64,000 nt of DNA from Paenibacillus sp. J45TS6 (GTDB lineage: Bacteria > Bacillota > Bacilli > Paenibacillales > Paenibacillaceae): contig NZ_BOSJ01000004.1 of NCBI RefSeq assembly GCF_018403285.1, positions 372,001-436,000 of the forward strand, given 5' to 3'. The notes under the pieces were generated by a model that was given only the letters and a program-made list of their open reading frames with translations, was not told the DNA's origin and did no database searches. Position numbers and translations under genes: made by a program. Within the stretch, counting starts at the first letter, position 1; the number at the start of each line of letters is the position of its first letter. Below, piece by piece: positions 8,572 through 17,306 of this stretch.

Positions 8572-8960
8572 TTATTTTTATTTTTCTTGACAAATAGATC
8601 ATTAATCCGTAATAATTTGGTTATTCAATTAACATTTATCTTAGTGATAGTGTTTCTTTTCAATAGCTAAACATTCGTACGAATTCTGCTTTTCCCGCCA
8701 TGACTTCATCTGCTTTCTAACCATCTATCTACTACTATACATTCTTTGTAAATTACTTGGTTCCTTCCTACATGAGAAACAACCTTCTAACATAAGTAAC
8801 AGAAACCATATCTATTCCTATTCAATAATGTAAGCGCTTATATTATAAGATATGTATATATTTTCCTTTTGAAGATGAACGGGGTTTTCAGTCTGTTGCT
8901 TGCAGCTGGCTGACTTCCACTTCCGTCTTATATATTAAGCCATTCTAAGGAGGGATTGTC
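8572..8960 (+). promoter_or_regulatory. Control region of the transporter block, with promoter and cre-like site
   Basis: This 390-base gap has no coding signal. TTGACA at 8587-8592 is followed 18 bases later by AATAAT (8611-8616), a good sigma-A promoter. TGTAAGCGCTTATA at 8829-8842 is a near-match to the catabolite-responsive element bound by CcpA (consensus TGWNANCGNTNWCA, one mismatch), lying between that promoter and the first gene. A second AT-rich cluster right after it (TATTATAAGATATG) could hold another -10 box. If the first promoter is used, the leader is over 300 bases long. A strong AGGAGG precedes the start at 8961. Confidence 0.55.
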
Positions 8961-10373
8961 ATGCGAAAAAGATTTACTCTATTGGTTTTATGTGTACTCG
9001 TTATTGCCATGATTACAGCATGTTCTGGTGGTGCCACGCCGGAAGCAGGCTCAGGAACAACAGAAACGGTCACTCCGGTTGACCAAGGCGGAGGAGATAC
9101 GGGCACAGAAAAAGAGACAGAAGAAAAGGAAGACATGCTTCCCGCGTCTACCCTTGATCCAAACATGTCAGGGGAAATAACGTTTTGGACATTTCTTGAT
9201 GATAAAGAGAAGTCCGCAAAGCTTCAAGAGGATTTTAACAAGGTCTATCCTAATATCAAGCTAAAAACCGTTTATGTTCCTTTTGGCGATCTACATGACA
9301 AGCTCCAAACAACGCTAGCAGCAGGGAAAGGGGCGCCTGATGTTGCACTCGTAGAACAAGGTCAGTTCCCAAGATACAGCACAACAAACGTACTTGTTGA
9401 TTTGCTTGAGCAGCCTTATGATGCGGGCAAATATAAAGACCTTGTATCGGAGTACAACTGGAATCGCTGGTCTTCTATTGATGGTACGAAGCTACTTGGC
9501 ATGCCATGGGATATAACGCCGGCGGTAACGTATTATCGAGCTGATATTTTTGAAGAGCTTGGTCTTCCATCTGATCCGGAAGAACTCGGAGAGTATATTC
9601 AGGACCCTGAAAATTTCTTCACACTGGCTCAGATTCTAAAAGCAAATGGTAAGTATGCTATGGAATGGAGAGATTCTCCAGTTCACTGGTACGGTGATTC
9701 TCTCGGTTATTATGATACAGAATTGAACTATATTCGAAACACAGAAGACTTTATTCAATATCTCGATATCAGTAAGCGTGTAAATCAGCTTAAGATTGCT
9801 CCGCATGATGGCATTCTAAGCGATAAAGGAAAGCAGCGTGTTAAAAAAGGGGAGTCCCCAATGTACGTTACCGGTACTTATGGAGCTAGGGATCTCAGTA
9901 TTAACTTTCCAGAACAAAAAGGAAAGTGGAGAGCAACGAATATGCCGTTTGGCTTAAATGTCGGTATGGGTGGTTCTACTTTTGTTCTTCCTGCACAGAG
10001 TCAGAATAAGGATGCTGCCTGGGCTTTCATAGAGTGGGTGACCACTTCTGAAGAAGCATGGAAAGTATGGATGGAACAATCGGTTCAACCCGATTGGAAA
10101 AATATTACGAGTACAGAATGGTACAGTTCACACGTAAGTGAATATTTAGGTGGCCAGGAAGATCAAAAATTCTATACCTCTCTAACGGATAAAATTCCTG
10201 TTCGCAGATACACTCCTCTTGATGGTTTAGCATGGCCGCTTTGGGTTGAAGGCGTGCTGAATGCAATTGACAAAAATATAGATTCCAAGACAGCTATTCA
10301 GCAAACAGCAGAAAACATAGAAAAGAAGCTGAAAGCGGATAAAGAGAAATTACTTAAGCAGATTCAACCGTAA
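8961..10373 (+). CDS. Sugar ABC transporter substrate-binding lipoprotein (first of two)
   Basis: The 470-residue protein begins with a lipoprotein signal (basic MRKRF, hydrophobic core, lipobox ITAC with C21), then a Ser/Thr/Glu-rich linker to about residue 60, then a family-1 extracellular solute-binding domain (SBP_bac_1). Landmarks are GEITFWTFLD near the start, APDVALVEQGQ, and a C-terminal half with MYVTGTYGARDL and WAFIEWVTTSEEAW. It should capture an oligosaccharide outside the membrane and pass it to the permeases encoded downstream. It is the first gene of a 12.6 kb co-directional block and sits behind a cre-like site. The ligand cannot be deduced. Confidence 0.93.
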   Translation: MRKRFTLLVLCVLVIAMITACSGGATPEAGSGTTETVTPVDQGGGDTGTEKETEEKEDMLPASTLDPNMSGEITFWTFLDDKEKSAKLQEDFNKVYPNIKLKTVYVPFGDLHDKLQTTLAAGKGAPDVALVEQGQFPRYSTTNVLVDLLEQPYDAGKYKDLVSEYNWNRWSSIDGTKLLGMPWDITPAVTYYRADIFEELGLPSDPEELGEYIQDPENFFTLAQILKANGKYAMEWRDSPVHWYGDSLGYYDTELNYIRNTEDFIQYLDISKRVNQLKIAPHDGILSDKGKQRVKKGESPMYVTGTYGARDLSINFPEQKGKWRATNMPFGLNVGMGGSTFVLPAQSQNKDAAWAFIEWVTTSEEAWKVWMEQSVQPDWKNITSTEWYSSHVSEYLGGQEDQKFYTSLTDKIPVRRYTPLDGLAWPLWVEGVLNAIDKNIDSKTAIQQTAENIEKKLKADKEKLLKQIQP

Positions 10374-10385
10374 GAAGTAAGTCAT

Positions 10386-10410
10386 GGGCGAGGAGGAATC
10401 CTCCTTGCCT
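10386..10410 (+). promoter_or_regulatory. Intercistronic RNA hairpin between the two binding-protein genes
   Basis: GGGCGAGGAGG (10386-10396) pairs over 11 positions with CCTCCTTGCCT (10400-10410) around a three-base loop. No T run follows, so it is not a terminator. It also lies well before the AAGGAGG of the next gene. Stable hairpins of this kind behind binding-protein genes often protect the upstream message and raise its level relative to the permeases. Confidence 0.6.
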
Positions 10411-10453
10411 GTAACGGATACCGAACGAACTTGCAAAAGGAGGTATTTCATAC

Positions 10454-13408
10454 GTGGTTCGCTGGCTGCTTCGATATAAAATAACCCTCATTTCTATTCT
10501 AGCTGCCGCTATTTTCTTGATATGGTGGAATGATTCGAGAGGGTATGACGATGATGCAATGGCTCATATTCCTGTCTTAACAGGTGTAGAGCAGACTTCC
10601 ATTTTGGAGCAGGAAGATGCCGGAAGCAAACTAGAATCCTCGTATTTGGATTACATAAAAGAGCACAGCAATCATGGGGCAGCAGATGCACAGAGCGAAA
10701 AAATCAAATTGCTTATGACGGGTGCAGTAAAGACGAGTGATCAAGGTACGGAATGGGTAGGCAATCTTGGGGAACAAACAGGTCCCTTTCTTGCGCTGAC
10801 AGACGAGAATAGCTGGAGTGAATATCAATTTGAAGTACCGGAAGATGGTTTCTACCAAATAGGTATGGACTATTATGCGCTGCCAGGAAAACGGTCTTCT
10901 ATTGTGAGAAGTATACAAATTGATGGCAAGTTTCCTTTTTATCAGGCTCGTAAACTGGAATTCCAAAGAATGTGGTCTGAATCTGGAGAACCCTGGCATG
11001 ATAATCAAGGAAATGAATTTAATCCTGCTCGAAAAGAAGTAAGCGGCTGGCAGTACCGAGATTTTCAGGATCCAGAAGCGAAAACGTATGAACCGCTGCG
11101 TTTTTATCTAACAAAAGGGTTGCATACTTTGCGAATGACAAGTGTGAGAGAACCAGCGGCCATAGGACAGATTTATATTCACTCCCCAAAGGAGATTCCT
11201 ACTTATGAAGAAGTAAGTCAAGAATATACAGCAAAAGAGTACAGTCAGACGAAAGGTGTGCTCATTAAGGTACAGGCAGAAGAATCTAGTCTACGATCTG
11301 ACCCAACTTTAAAAAGAATAGAAGACCGGGAACCTGCGACCGAACCTTTTAACAAAGATGCGATCACCCTCAATACATTCGGAGGAGCTAGCTGGCGAAA
11401 TGGAGGGCAATGGGCTGAATGGGAGATTGAGGTGCCGGAGAGCGGTCTTTATGAGATCGGAGCACGGTACGGACAATGGTTTTTGAACGGAATACCTGTG
11501 GAACGGAAAGTGACTATTGATGGGGAACTGCCATTTCGTGAAATGAATGGATTTGCTTTTCCTTATAAACAAGAATTCCAGATCGCAAAATTTGGTACCG
11601 AGGAGAAGCCTTATCAATTTTATCTGGAGAAAGGCAAGCATCATTTGCGAATGGAAGTTCAAGTAGGAGCGCTGGGAAGTATTCTTGAAGACATTACGAG
11701 TACGACGCGCAAAATGTCCTTAATCGGCCGTGAAGTAATTCAGGTTACAGGGACGAATCCTGATCCGAACGGAGACTGGGAGCTTGAACAGAATATTGAA
11801 AATCTTGTGCCTAGGCTTCAGCTTATGGCTCGCACGTTTGATGATACGATCAAAGCGCTTTACGAACTTGGGGTTACCGAAGGAAGTTCCGAAGTAAGTA
11901 CACTGTATGAAGCGCGAGACGTACTGCTCAGTATGGCAGAGGAGACCCGGACCATACCAGGAAGAATACAACAATTTAATGATCTTCAGGCTTCTCTGGG
12001 AACATGGGTGAACTCGCTCAGTAAACAAAGTCTTCTGCTGGATTATTTAATTGTGAAGTCCCCGGATCAGGAGTGGCCTGAGCCAAGTGCAGGCTGGGTG
12101 AAAAGAACAGGGACGATGGTCTATGATTTTGTACAGTCGTTTACTAAAGACTACGGCGGGATAGGCAATGTATATGAAGGGGAAGAGGTACTTGAAGTTT
12201 GGGTAGCCAGAGGACGCGATTGGGTAGATATCATCAAGCAAATGATTGATGAAGATTTCACACCAGAAACCGGAATTAAGGTCAATGTGAATGTGATACC
12301 AGCCCAGCAAATGCAGGTACTGCTTCTGGCGAGCACTTCGGGAATTGCTCCTGACGTAGCATTAGGCGTCGATGGAGAAGTACCGATCGATTATGCGGTC
12401 AGAAATGGTCTTATCAATCTGCAGGAGTTCTCTGATTATGGTGAGATTGCAGCTCGGTTTAGACCGGGTGCGCTCATACCGTATGAATATAATGGCGGAA
12501 GTTTCGCCCTGCCGGAAAATCAAAACTTTAATATGCTTTTTTATCGTAAAGATATTATGGAGGAACTTGGATATTCGGAAGAAGAGATGCCGGATACTTG
12601 GGAAGAGGTTATGGATCTTATTCCTATTTTGCAGCAAAACGGAATGGATTTCTTTTACCCTCATGCACCTAACAATCCTGCTCTTGCTATTAATGAATTT
12701 GCTCCGTTCTTGTTCCAACATGGTGGAGAGTTTTATCGTGAAGACGGTAAGATATCCAATCTCGATTCACCAGAAGCGATGGAAGCTTTCAAGATGTGGA
12801 CAGGACTATTTACGAATTACAAAATTCAGAAACAGGCTGATTTTTATAACCGATTCCGTTCTGGTGAAATGCCGATTGGCGTAGCTGATTACTCGACTTA
12901 TGTCCTGTTATCTACGGCTGCTCCTGAGCTTACTGGTTGGTGGGGAATGAAGCCAATGCCAGGTATGGAAGAAGCAGATGGTCAAATTAATCGATCTACT
13001 GGCGGACTCGCACAGACGGGAATGATTTTTAAAGATACAGAAATGAAAGAAGAATCATGGGAATTTTTAAAATGGTGGACTTCAGCAGATGCACAGGAAC
13101 GGTTCGGGTCTGAACTGGAAGCGCTGCTTGGAGTAGAGGCAAGATGGAACACGGCCAATGTCGAAGCGCTTAAACGTCTGCCGTGGCAAGAGAACGATAT
13201 TAACGCTATTTTGGAGCAATGGGAATGGTTTAAAGAACGTGAAGTCGTCATTGGTGGATACTACACCACAAGACATATCGCTAACATATGGAACGAAATC
13301 GTGCTAAACGGCAAAATTACCCGTGAGGCTGTGGAAGAGGGAGTACGCGAAATTGACAAGGAACTACGGAAGAAAAGGGAGGAGTTTGGTCTAGATGATG
13401 ACTCATAA
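10454..13408 (+). CDS. Large membrane-anchored solute-binding protein with two beta-sandwich modules
   Basis: The 984-residue protein is unusual. A single N-terminal membrane helix (about 8-25) with no lipobox cysteine is followed by two related beta-rich modules (about 100-245 and 270-415). Both modules share a W-x-E-Y/W-x-x-E-V-P-E-x-G-x-Y-x-I-G pattern and an IDG-x-x-PF strand, as in CBM6/35-like sugar-binding folds. A helical linker (about 430-560) leads to a complete SBP_bac_1 domain (about 575-980) with APDVALGVDGE, ALPENQNFNMLFYRKD and SWEFLKWWTSADAQERF. It probably presents a polysaccharide to the importer. GTG 10454 follows AAAGGAGG by ten bases. The stop overlaps the next permease start by 14 bases, showing translational coupling. 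Confidence 0.85.
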   Translation: MVRWLLRYKITLISILAAAIFLIWWNDSRGYDDDAMAHIPVLTGVEQTSILEQEDAGSKLESSYLDYIKEHSNHGAADAQSEKIKLLMTGAVKTSDQGTEWVGNLGEQTGPFLALTDENSWSEYQFEVPEDGFYQIGMDYYALPGKRSSIVRSIQIDGKFPFYQARKLEFQRMWSESGEPWHDNQGNEFNPARKEVSGWQYRDFQDPEAKTYEPLRFYLTKGLHTLRMTSVREPAAIGQIYIHSPKEIPTYEEVSQEYTAKEYSQTKGVLIKVQAEESSLRSDPTLKRIEDREPATEPFNKDAITLNTFGGASWRNGGQWAEWEIEVPESGLYEIGARYGQWFLNGIPVERKVTIDGELPFREMNGFAFPYKQEFQIAKFGTEEKPYQFYLEKGKHHLRMEVQVGALGSILEDITSTTRKMSLIGREVIQVTGTNPDPNGDWELEQNIENLVPRLQLMARTFDDTIKALYELGVTEGSSEVSTLYEARDVLLSMAEETRTIPGRIQQFNDLQASLGTWVNSLSKQSLLLDYLIVKSPDQEWPEPSAGWVKRTGTMVYDFVQSFTKDYGGIGNVYEGEEVLEVWVARGRDWVDIIKQMIDEDFTPETGIKVNVNVIPAQQMQVLLLASTSGIAPDVALGVDGEVPIDYAVRNGLINLQEFSDYGEIAARFRPGALIPYEYNGGSFALPENQNFNMLFYRKDIMEELGYSEEEMPDTWEEVMDLIPILQQNGMDFFYPHAPNNPALAINEFAPFLFQHGGEFYREDGKISNLDSPEAMEAFKMWTGLFTNYKIQKQADFYNRFRSGEMPIGVADYSTYVLLSTAAPELTGWWGMKPMPGMEEADGQINRSTGGLAQTGMIFKDTEMKEESWEFLKWWTSADAQERFGSELEALLGVEARWNTANVEALKRLPWQENDINAILEQWEWFKEREVVIGGYYTTRHIANIWNEIVLNGKITREAVEEGVREIDKELRKKREEFGLDDDS

Positions 13409-14303
13409 TCGTTCCACGCTCTGGCGGGAAATAAAAAAGAATCGGGTGTCCTATTACTTCCTGGCCCCGTTTCTGATCCTGTTCACACTTTTTACCATCG
13501 TTCCTGTTGCTACTTCCATTGGTCTAAGTTTCACTTATTACAATATTCTAGAGCCGCCCAAGTTCATTGGGTTATCTAATTATCGATTGTTGTTTGTTGA
13601 TGATGATATTTTTCTTAAAGCCATTGGCATTACATTAAAATTCGCATTTATTACGGGCCCGGTTGGGTACATTATGGCTTTCCTCCTGGCCTGGCTGATT
13701 AGTCAAGTTCCGCAAAAATACCGTTTTTTCTATACTCTTTGTTTCTATACTCCATCAATAACGAGTGCGACAGCAATGTCCGTCGTATGGCTCTATCTAT
13801 TCGCTGGGGATCGAAGAGGTCTACTTAATTACTACGCAAGTAAACTTGGGATCATCAACGAGCCTTATTTATTTTTACAAAATGTAAATTCAATTGTTCC
13901 TGTTATTATTATTGTTTCTTTATGGATGTCAATGGGTGTTGGCTTCCTAGCATTCCTTGCCGGTCTGCAGAATGTTCCCAAAGATTTATATGAAGCAGGT
14001 TCTATTGACGGCATCAGGTTCAGGTGGCAACAGCTTTGGTACATTACGCTTCCTTCTGTCAAACCTCAGCTTTTATTCGGTGCTGTTTTGCAGGTTGTCA
14101 GTTCCTTGACCGTATTTGATATCAGTGTGCAGCTCGTGGGTTTACCAAGCCCGCTGTATGCAGGACATACGATTCTTGCGCATTTGTTTGACTATGCATT
14201 TATTAAGTTTGAAATGGGATATGCCGCAGCCATTGCTGTTGTACTCTTCTTCATGATGATCGGTCTGAACCGACTGATTTTTAACTGGCTGGGAAAGGAC
14301 TGA
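13395..14303 (+). CDS. Sugar ABC transporter permease, MalF/UgpA type (pair 1)
   Basis: The 302-residue protein has six membrane helices. The cytoplasmic EAA loop (EAGSIDGIRFRWQQLWYITLP, near 196-216) contacts the ATPase. It matches the MalF/UgpA half of binding-protein-dependent sugar importers. Its start (ATG 13395 or 13398) overlaps the end of the large binding-protein gene, and the second permease begins seven bases after its stop, so the proteins are made together. No ATP-binding subunit is encoded nearby; such CUT1 systems in Bacillales commonly share one MsmX-like ATPase encoded elsewhere. Confidence 0.94.
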   Translation: MMTHNRSTLWREIKKNRVSYYFLAPFLILFTLFTIVPVATSIGLSFTYYNILEPPKFIGLSNYRLLFVDDDIFLKAIGITLKFAFITGPVGYIMAFLLAWLISQVPQKYRFFYTLCFYTPSITSATAMSVVWLYLFAGDRRGLLNYYASKLGIINEPYLFLQNVNSIVPVIIIVSLWMSMGVGFLAFLAGLQNVPKDLYEAGSIDGIRFRWQQLWYITLPSVKPQLLFGAVLQVVSSLTVFDISVQLVGLPSPLYAGHTILAHLFDYAFIKFEMGYAAAIAVVLFFMMIGLNRLIFNWLGKD

Positions 14304-14309
14304 TTCGTA

Positions 14310-15173
14310 ATGTTTGGCACATACCAAGGCAAGAAAAGGGATGTTGGAGGTATCGTCCTATATATCTTTCTGACGCTGCTCGGGTTGCTTATGCTGGCTC
14401 CTCTAGTTTATATGATCTCTACAGCGTTCAAACCAGTTAGTGAACTATTTTTATTTCCACCTCGTTTTTTTGTAAATAATCCAACCCTGCTGAATTTCAG
14501 GGATTTGCTCTTAGTTACAGGTACGACATCGGTTCCTTTTTCACGCTATATCTTCAACAGTTTATTTATCAGTATTTGTATTGTGTTTTTTGGAGTTATG
14601 ATCTCCGCTATGGCTGCATATCCGCTTGCTAAGCACAATATGCCTTTCAGAGGGGCGATCTTTAATATGGTTGTGCTTGCCCTTATGTTTTCACCGCTTG
14701 TTGTGCAGATTCCGCAGTATTTGCTCGTAAGCAAGCTCGGGCTCATTAATACGTATTGGGCTTTAATTCTTCCTTATTTGGCAGCACCGATGGGAATGTT
14801 TCTTATGACACAGTTTCTTCGTCAACTGCCGGATGCTCTTCTTGAAGCAGCTCGTATGGACGGGGCATCGGAATGGAAAGTTTTTGTCAGTGTTGTTCTT
14901 CCCATGTTAAAACCGGCGATTTCTACGTTTGCCTTATTCAGTTTTATTTCCGCTTGGAATGATCCTTATCCAGCGATGGTCTATACAACGGAAGAAGATA
15001 TGAAGTCGCTGCCCCTGGCAATTCAGACGATCGGCGGAGGGGCAGGCGTTGTAGCCAGGGTAGGTACGCTTGCAGCTGCATCTTTGCTTATGATTATTCC
15101 AACGATCCTCGTATTTATCATTACACAGCGAATGGTGCTGCAGACGATGGCCCATTCGGGGCTGAAGGAATAG
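14310..15173 (+). CDS. Carbohydrate ABC transporter permease, MalG/UgpE type (pair 1)
   Basis: The 287-residue protein has six membrane helices and the EAA loop EAARMDGASEWKVFVSVVLP in its last third, the form typical of MalG-type subunits. It forms the translocation pore with the MalF-type protein just upstream. The ATG at 14310 has only a weak ribosome binding site, in keeping with coupling to the preceding gene seven bases away. Ten bases separate its stop from the NHL-repeat gene, which keeps that gene in the same transcript. Confidence 0.94.
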   Translation: MFGTYQGKKRDVGGIVLYIFLTLLGLLMLAPLVYMISTAFKPVSELFLFPPRFFVNNPTLLNFRDLLLVTGTTSVPFSRYIFNSLFISICIVFFGVMISAMAAYPLAKHNMPFRGAIFNMVVLALMFSPLVVQIPQYLLVSKLGLINTYWALILPYLAAPMGMFLMTQFLRQLPDALLEAARMDGASEWKVFVSVVLPMLKPAISTFALFSFISAWNDPYPAMVYTTEEDMKSLPLAIQTIGGGAGVVARVGTLAAASLLMIIPTILVFIITQRMVLQTMAHSGLKE

Positions 15174-15183
15174 GGAGGAGCAT

Positions 15184-16683
15184 ATGAAACGTTGGCTTCG
15201 ATACGGATCGCTACTAATTGCTGTACTTTTTGCGAGTGTTACTGTTGAACCTGCTTTCTCTTATGCAGACGCACCTTATCACGGATATACCGAAAATACG
15301 CATGGAGATCGTGTTCACTCCATTAACGGGTATTTTTATGAACGTTCTATTGAAGGAGTGGAACTTGAATCTGGTCCACTGAATGCCCCCGAAGATATCT
15401 TTGTAGGTTCGGATGATTCCCTATACATTGTAGATACCGGTAACAGCCGAATTTTACATCTGACAGAAGACGGTAAGCTGATAAAAGTAATGGGTGCAGA
15501 AGAAGGAAAAGGAAAACTAAACGAACCGAAAGGGGTATTTGTAACCGGTGATGGCACCGTTTATGCAGCGGATACCAAAAATCAGCGGATTGTCATTTAC
15601 AGTGCGGATGGTACGTATCAAAAAGAATTCGCAAAACCTGAAAGTCCATTGCTCGGTGCCAGTTTTTCCTACTCACCTTCGAAGCTGCTTGTTGATAAGC
15701 GGGGCTATATGTTTGTTGTAAGTGATGGGAATACACAGGGGCTGATTCAGATTGATCCGAATGGGCAGTTTAGAGGATTTTATGGAGCCAATCATATCGG
15801 ATTTAGCTGGAGTCGATTGTTTGTAAGAATGCTTGCGACGGATGAACAAAAAGCAAAACTTGCGACAACAAAGCCGCTAGAGTTTTCAAATGCAGTTCAG
15901 GATAAGGAAGGATTTATCTATACAACGACCCTTGGTACGGAAACAAATCAGGTGAAACGATTGTCTCCTGTCGGGGTAGATACACTGAATCCCGGAGTAA
16001 AGGTATATGGAGATCAATCATTCGATTCTATCCCTGCTTTTATTGATATTACGGTAGATGAGAACGGGGTAATGACGGCGCTGGATTTAATGAATAGCAA
16101 GGTTTATCAGTATGACAAATTAGGCACTTTGCTTTTTGTTTTTGGAGGACTAGGAGAGCAGAACGGACTTTTTGTGACACCTTCGAGCATTGCTCAGTCT
16201 AGTAAAGGTACGATTTATGTCGTGGATAAAGGCCGAAATCGGGTCGATCTGTTCCGTACCACTCCTTTTGCGGATACGGTCCATGAAGCTTCTAAGTTGT
16301 ACGTTGATGGAAGATATGAAGAGGCAGAAGGGCTGTGGCAGCAAGTGCTGCAGCAAAATGGAAACTTCGATTTAGCTTATTTTGCAATTGGCAAGTCTCT
16401 TTATAAAGCACAACGTTATCAAGAAGCGATGAGTTACTTTAAACTAGCAGGTGCTCGCGGTGAGTATTCTGATGCCTTTTACGAGTATCGAAAAGAATGG
16501 ATAAGAGAGTACTTTGCCTGGATTAGCGGTGGGATCATTGTTCTATTTCTCTTCCTGCGATATCTGTTGCCTCGAATGATGAGAAAAATGCTGCGGGGCT
16601 TTCGAGCTTACAGTAAGAAAGAAAAGCATCCGCTGCCACAACCTCATAGCGATCGCACAATGAAAGGAGGCCAGGCTAAATGA
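15184..16683 (+). CDS. Secreted NHL-repeat protein with TPR segment and C-terminal membrane anchor
   Basis: The 499-residue protein has a signal peptide (about 1-27, ending near SYADA). Several NHL beta-propeller repeats follow (about 50-375), with recurring P-x-D/G-I-x-V...LYIVDTGNSRI and IYVVDKGRNRVDLF units. A two-unit TPR-like helical region (about 380-430, GRYEEAEGLWQQVL and QRYQEAMSYFKLA) leads to one membrane helix (about 450-468) and a basic tail. It should sit on the outer face of the membrane. NHL propellers bind proteins or sugars, or have lyase activity; nothing here identifies catalytic residues. It overlaps the YIP1-family gene by four bases (ATGA) inside the transporter block. 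Confidence 0.85.
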   Translation: MKRWLRYGSLLIAVLFASVTVEPAFSYADAPYHGYTENTHGDRVHSINGYFYERSIEGVELESGPLNAPEDIFVGSDDSLYIVDTGNSRILHLTEDGKLIKVMGAEEGKGKLNEPKGVFVTGDGTVYAADTKNQRIVIYSADGTYQKEFAKPESPLLGASFSYSPSKLLVDKRGYMFVVSDGNTQGLIQIDPNGQFRGFYGANHIGFSWSRLFVRMLATDEQKAKLATTKPLEFSNAVQDKEGFIYTTTLGTETNQVKRLSPVGVDTLNPGVKVYGDQSFDSIPAFIDITVDENGVMTALDLMNSKVYQYDKLGTLLFVFGGLGEQNGLFVTPSSIAQSSKGTIYVVDKGRNRVDLFRTTPFADTVHEASKLYVDGRYEEAEGLWQQVLQQNGNFDLAYFAIGKSLYKAQRYQEAMSYFKLAGARGEYSDAFYEYRKEWIREYFAWISGGIIVLFLFLRYLLPRMMRKMLRGFRAYSKKEKHPLPQPHSDRTMKGGQAK

Positions 16684-17297
16684 GAACAACAGCACAAATG
16701 ATGTTTGGTGTGTTAAGGCATCCTTTTGATTTTTATGAGGAGATTCAAAAAACAAATCGCATTCGATGGCGTGATGCTGTCATTGTTGTACTTTTGGCAT
16801 ATATAGCACGTATGTTGTCACTTGTACTAACTGGATACGCATTTGAAACAAGAGAGCCGTACGAAATATCATACCTTCATGAGTTTGTCTGGATTGTGGT
16901 TCCCTGGTTTACCTGGTGTGTATCGAACTGGGGAGTCAGCGCTATCCTTGATGGAGAGGGAAAATTTAAAGAAGTGGTTGTAGGCAGCGCTTTTGCACTG
17001 GTTCCCTATATCGTCTTCATCGTTCCTATAACACTGCTTACCTTTGTATTTTCTTTACAAGAATATTCTACGTATTCGGTCCTAGTCAAAGTCGTGTTCA
17101 TATGGACTGCATGGCTCCTGCTTCTCAAAGTGAAAAAAATTCATGATTTTGAATTTGGAAAGTTAGTGTTTATTACACTGCTTAGTATGATTGGAATCGC
17201 AATTTTATGGTTTATCGGCATACTTATGTTTGGTCTGATCAATCAGCTTATTCAGTTCATTATTGAACTGTTTAGAGAAATGAACTTCCGAAAGTAG
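16680..17297 (+). CDS. YIP1 family membrane protein
   Basis: The 205-residue protein has about five membrane helices with the spacing of YIP1-family proteins, including the N-terminal FGVLRHPFDFYEEIQ segment that precedes the first helix and a W-x-W/C-rich second helix. Bacterial YIP1 proteins have no settled function. The start codon overlaps the stop of the NHL gene (ATGA), and the next gene follows directly, so it is co-expressed with the importer. It might be a membrane partner of the NHL protein, but that is inference from gene order alone. Confidence 0.8.
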   Translation: MRTTAQMMFGVLRHPFDFYEEIQKTNRIRWRDAVIVVLLAYIARMLSLVLTGYAFETREPYEISYLHEFVWIVVPWFTWCVSNWGVSAILDGEGKFKEVVVGSAFALVPYIVFIVPITLLTFVFSLQEYSTYSVLVKVVFIWTAWLLLLKVKKIHDFEFGKLVFITLLSMIGIAILWFIGILMFGLINQLIQFIIELFREMNFRK

Positions 17298-17306
17298 GTG
17301 TTAATC

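Noticed and set aside
8572-8960. Riboswitch or T-box in the leader of the transporter block
   Set aside because: I looked for T-box, purine, lysine, SAM and glmS-like features and found no conserved core; only promoter elements and a cre-like dyad stand out.
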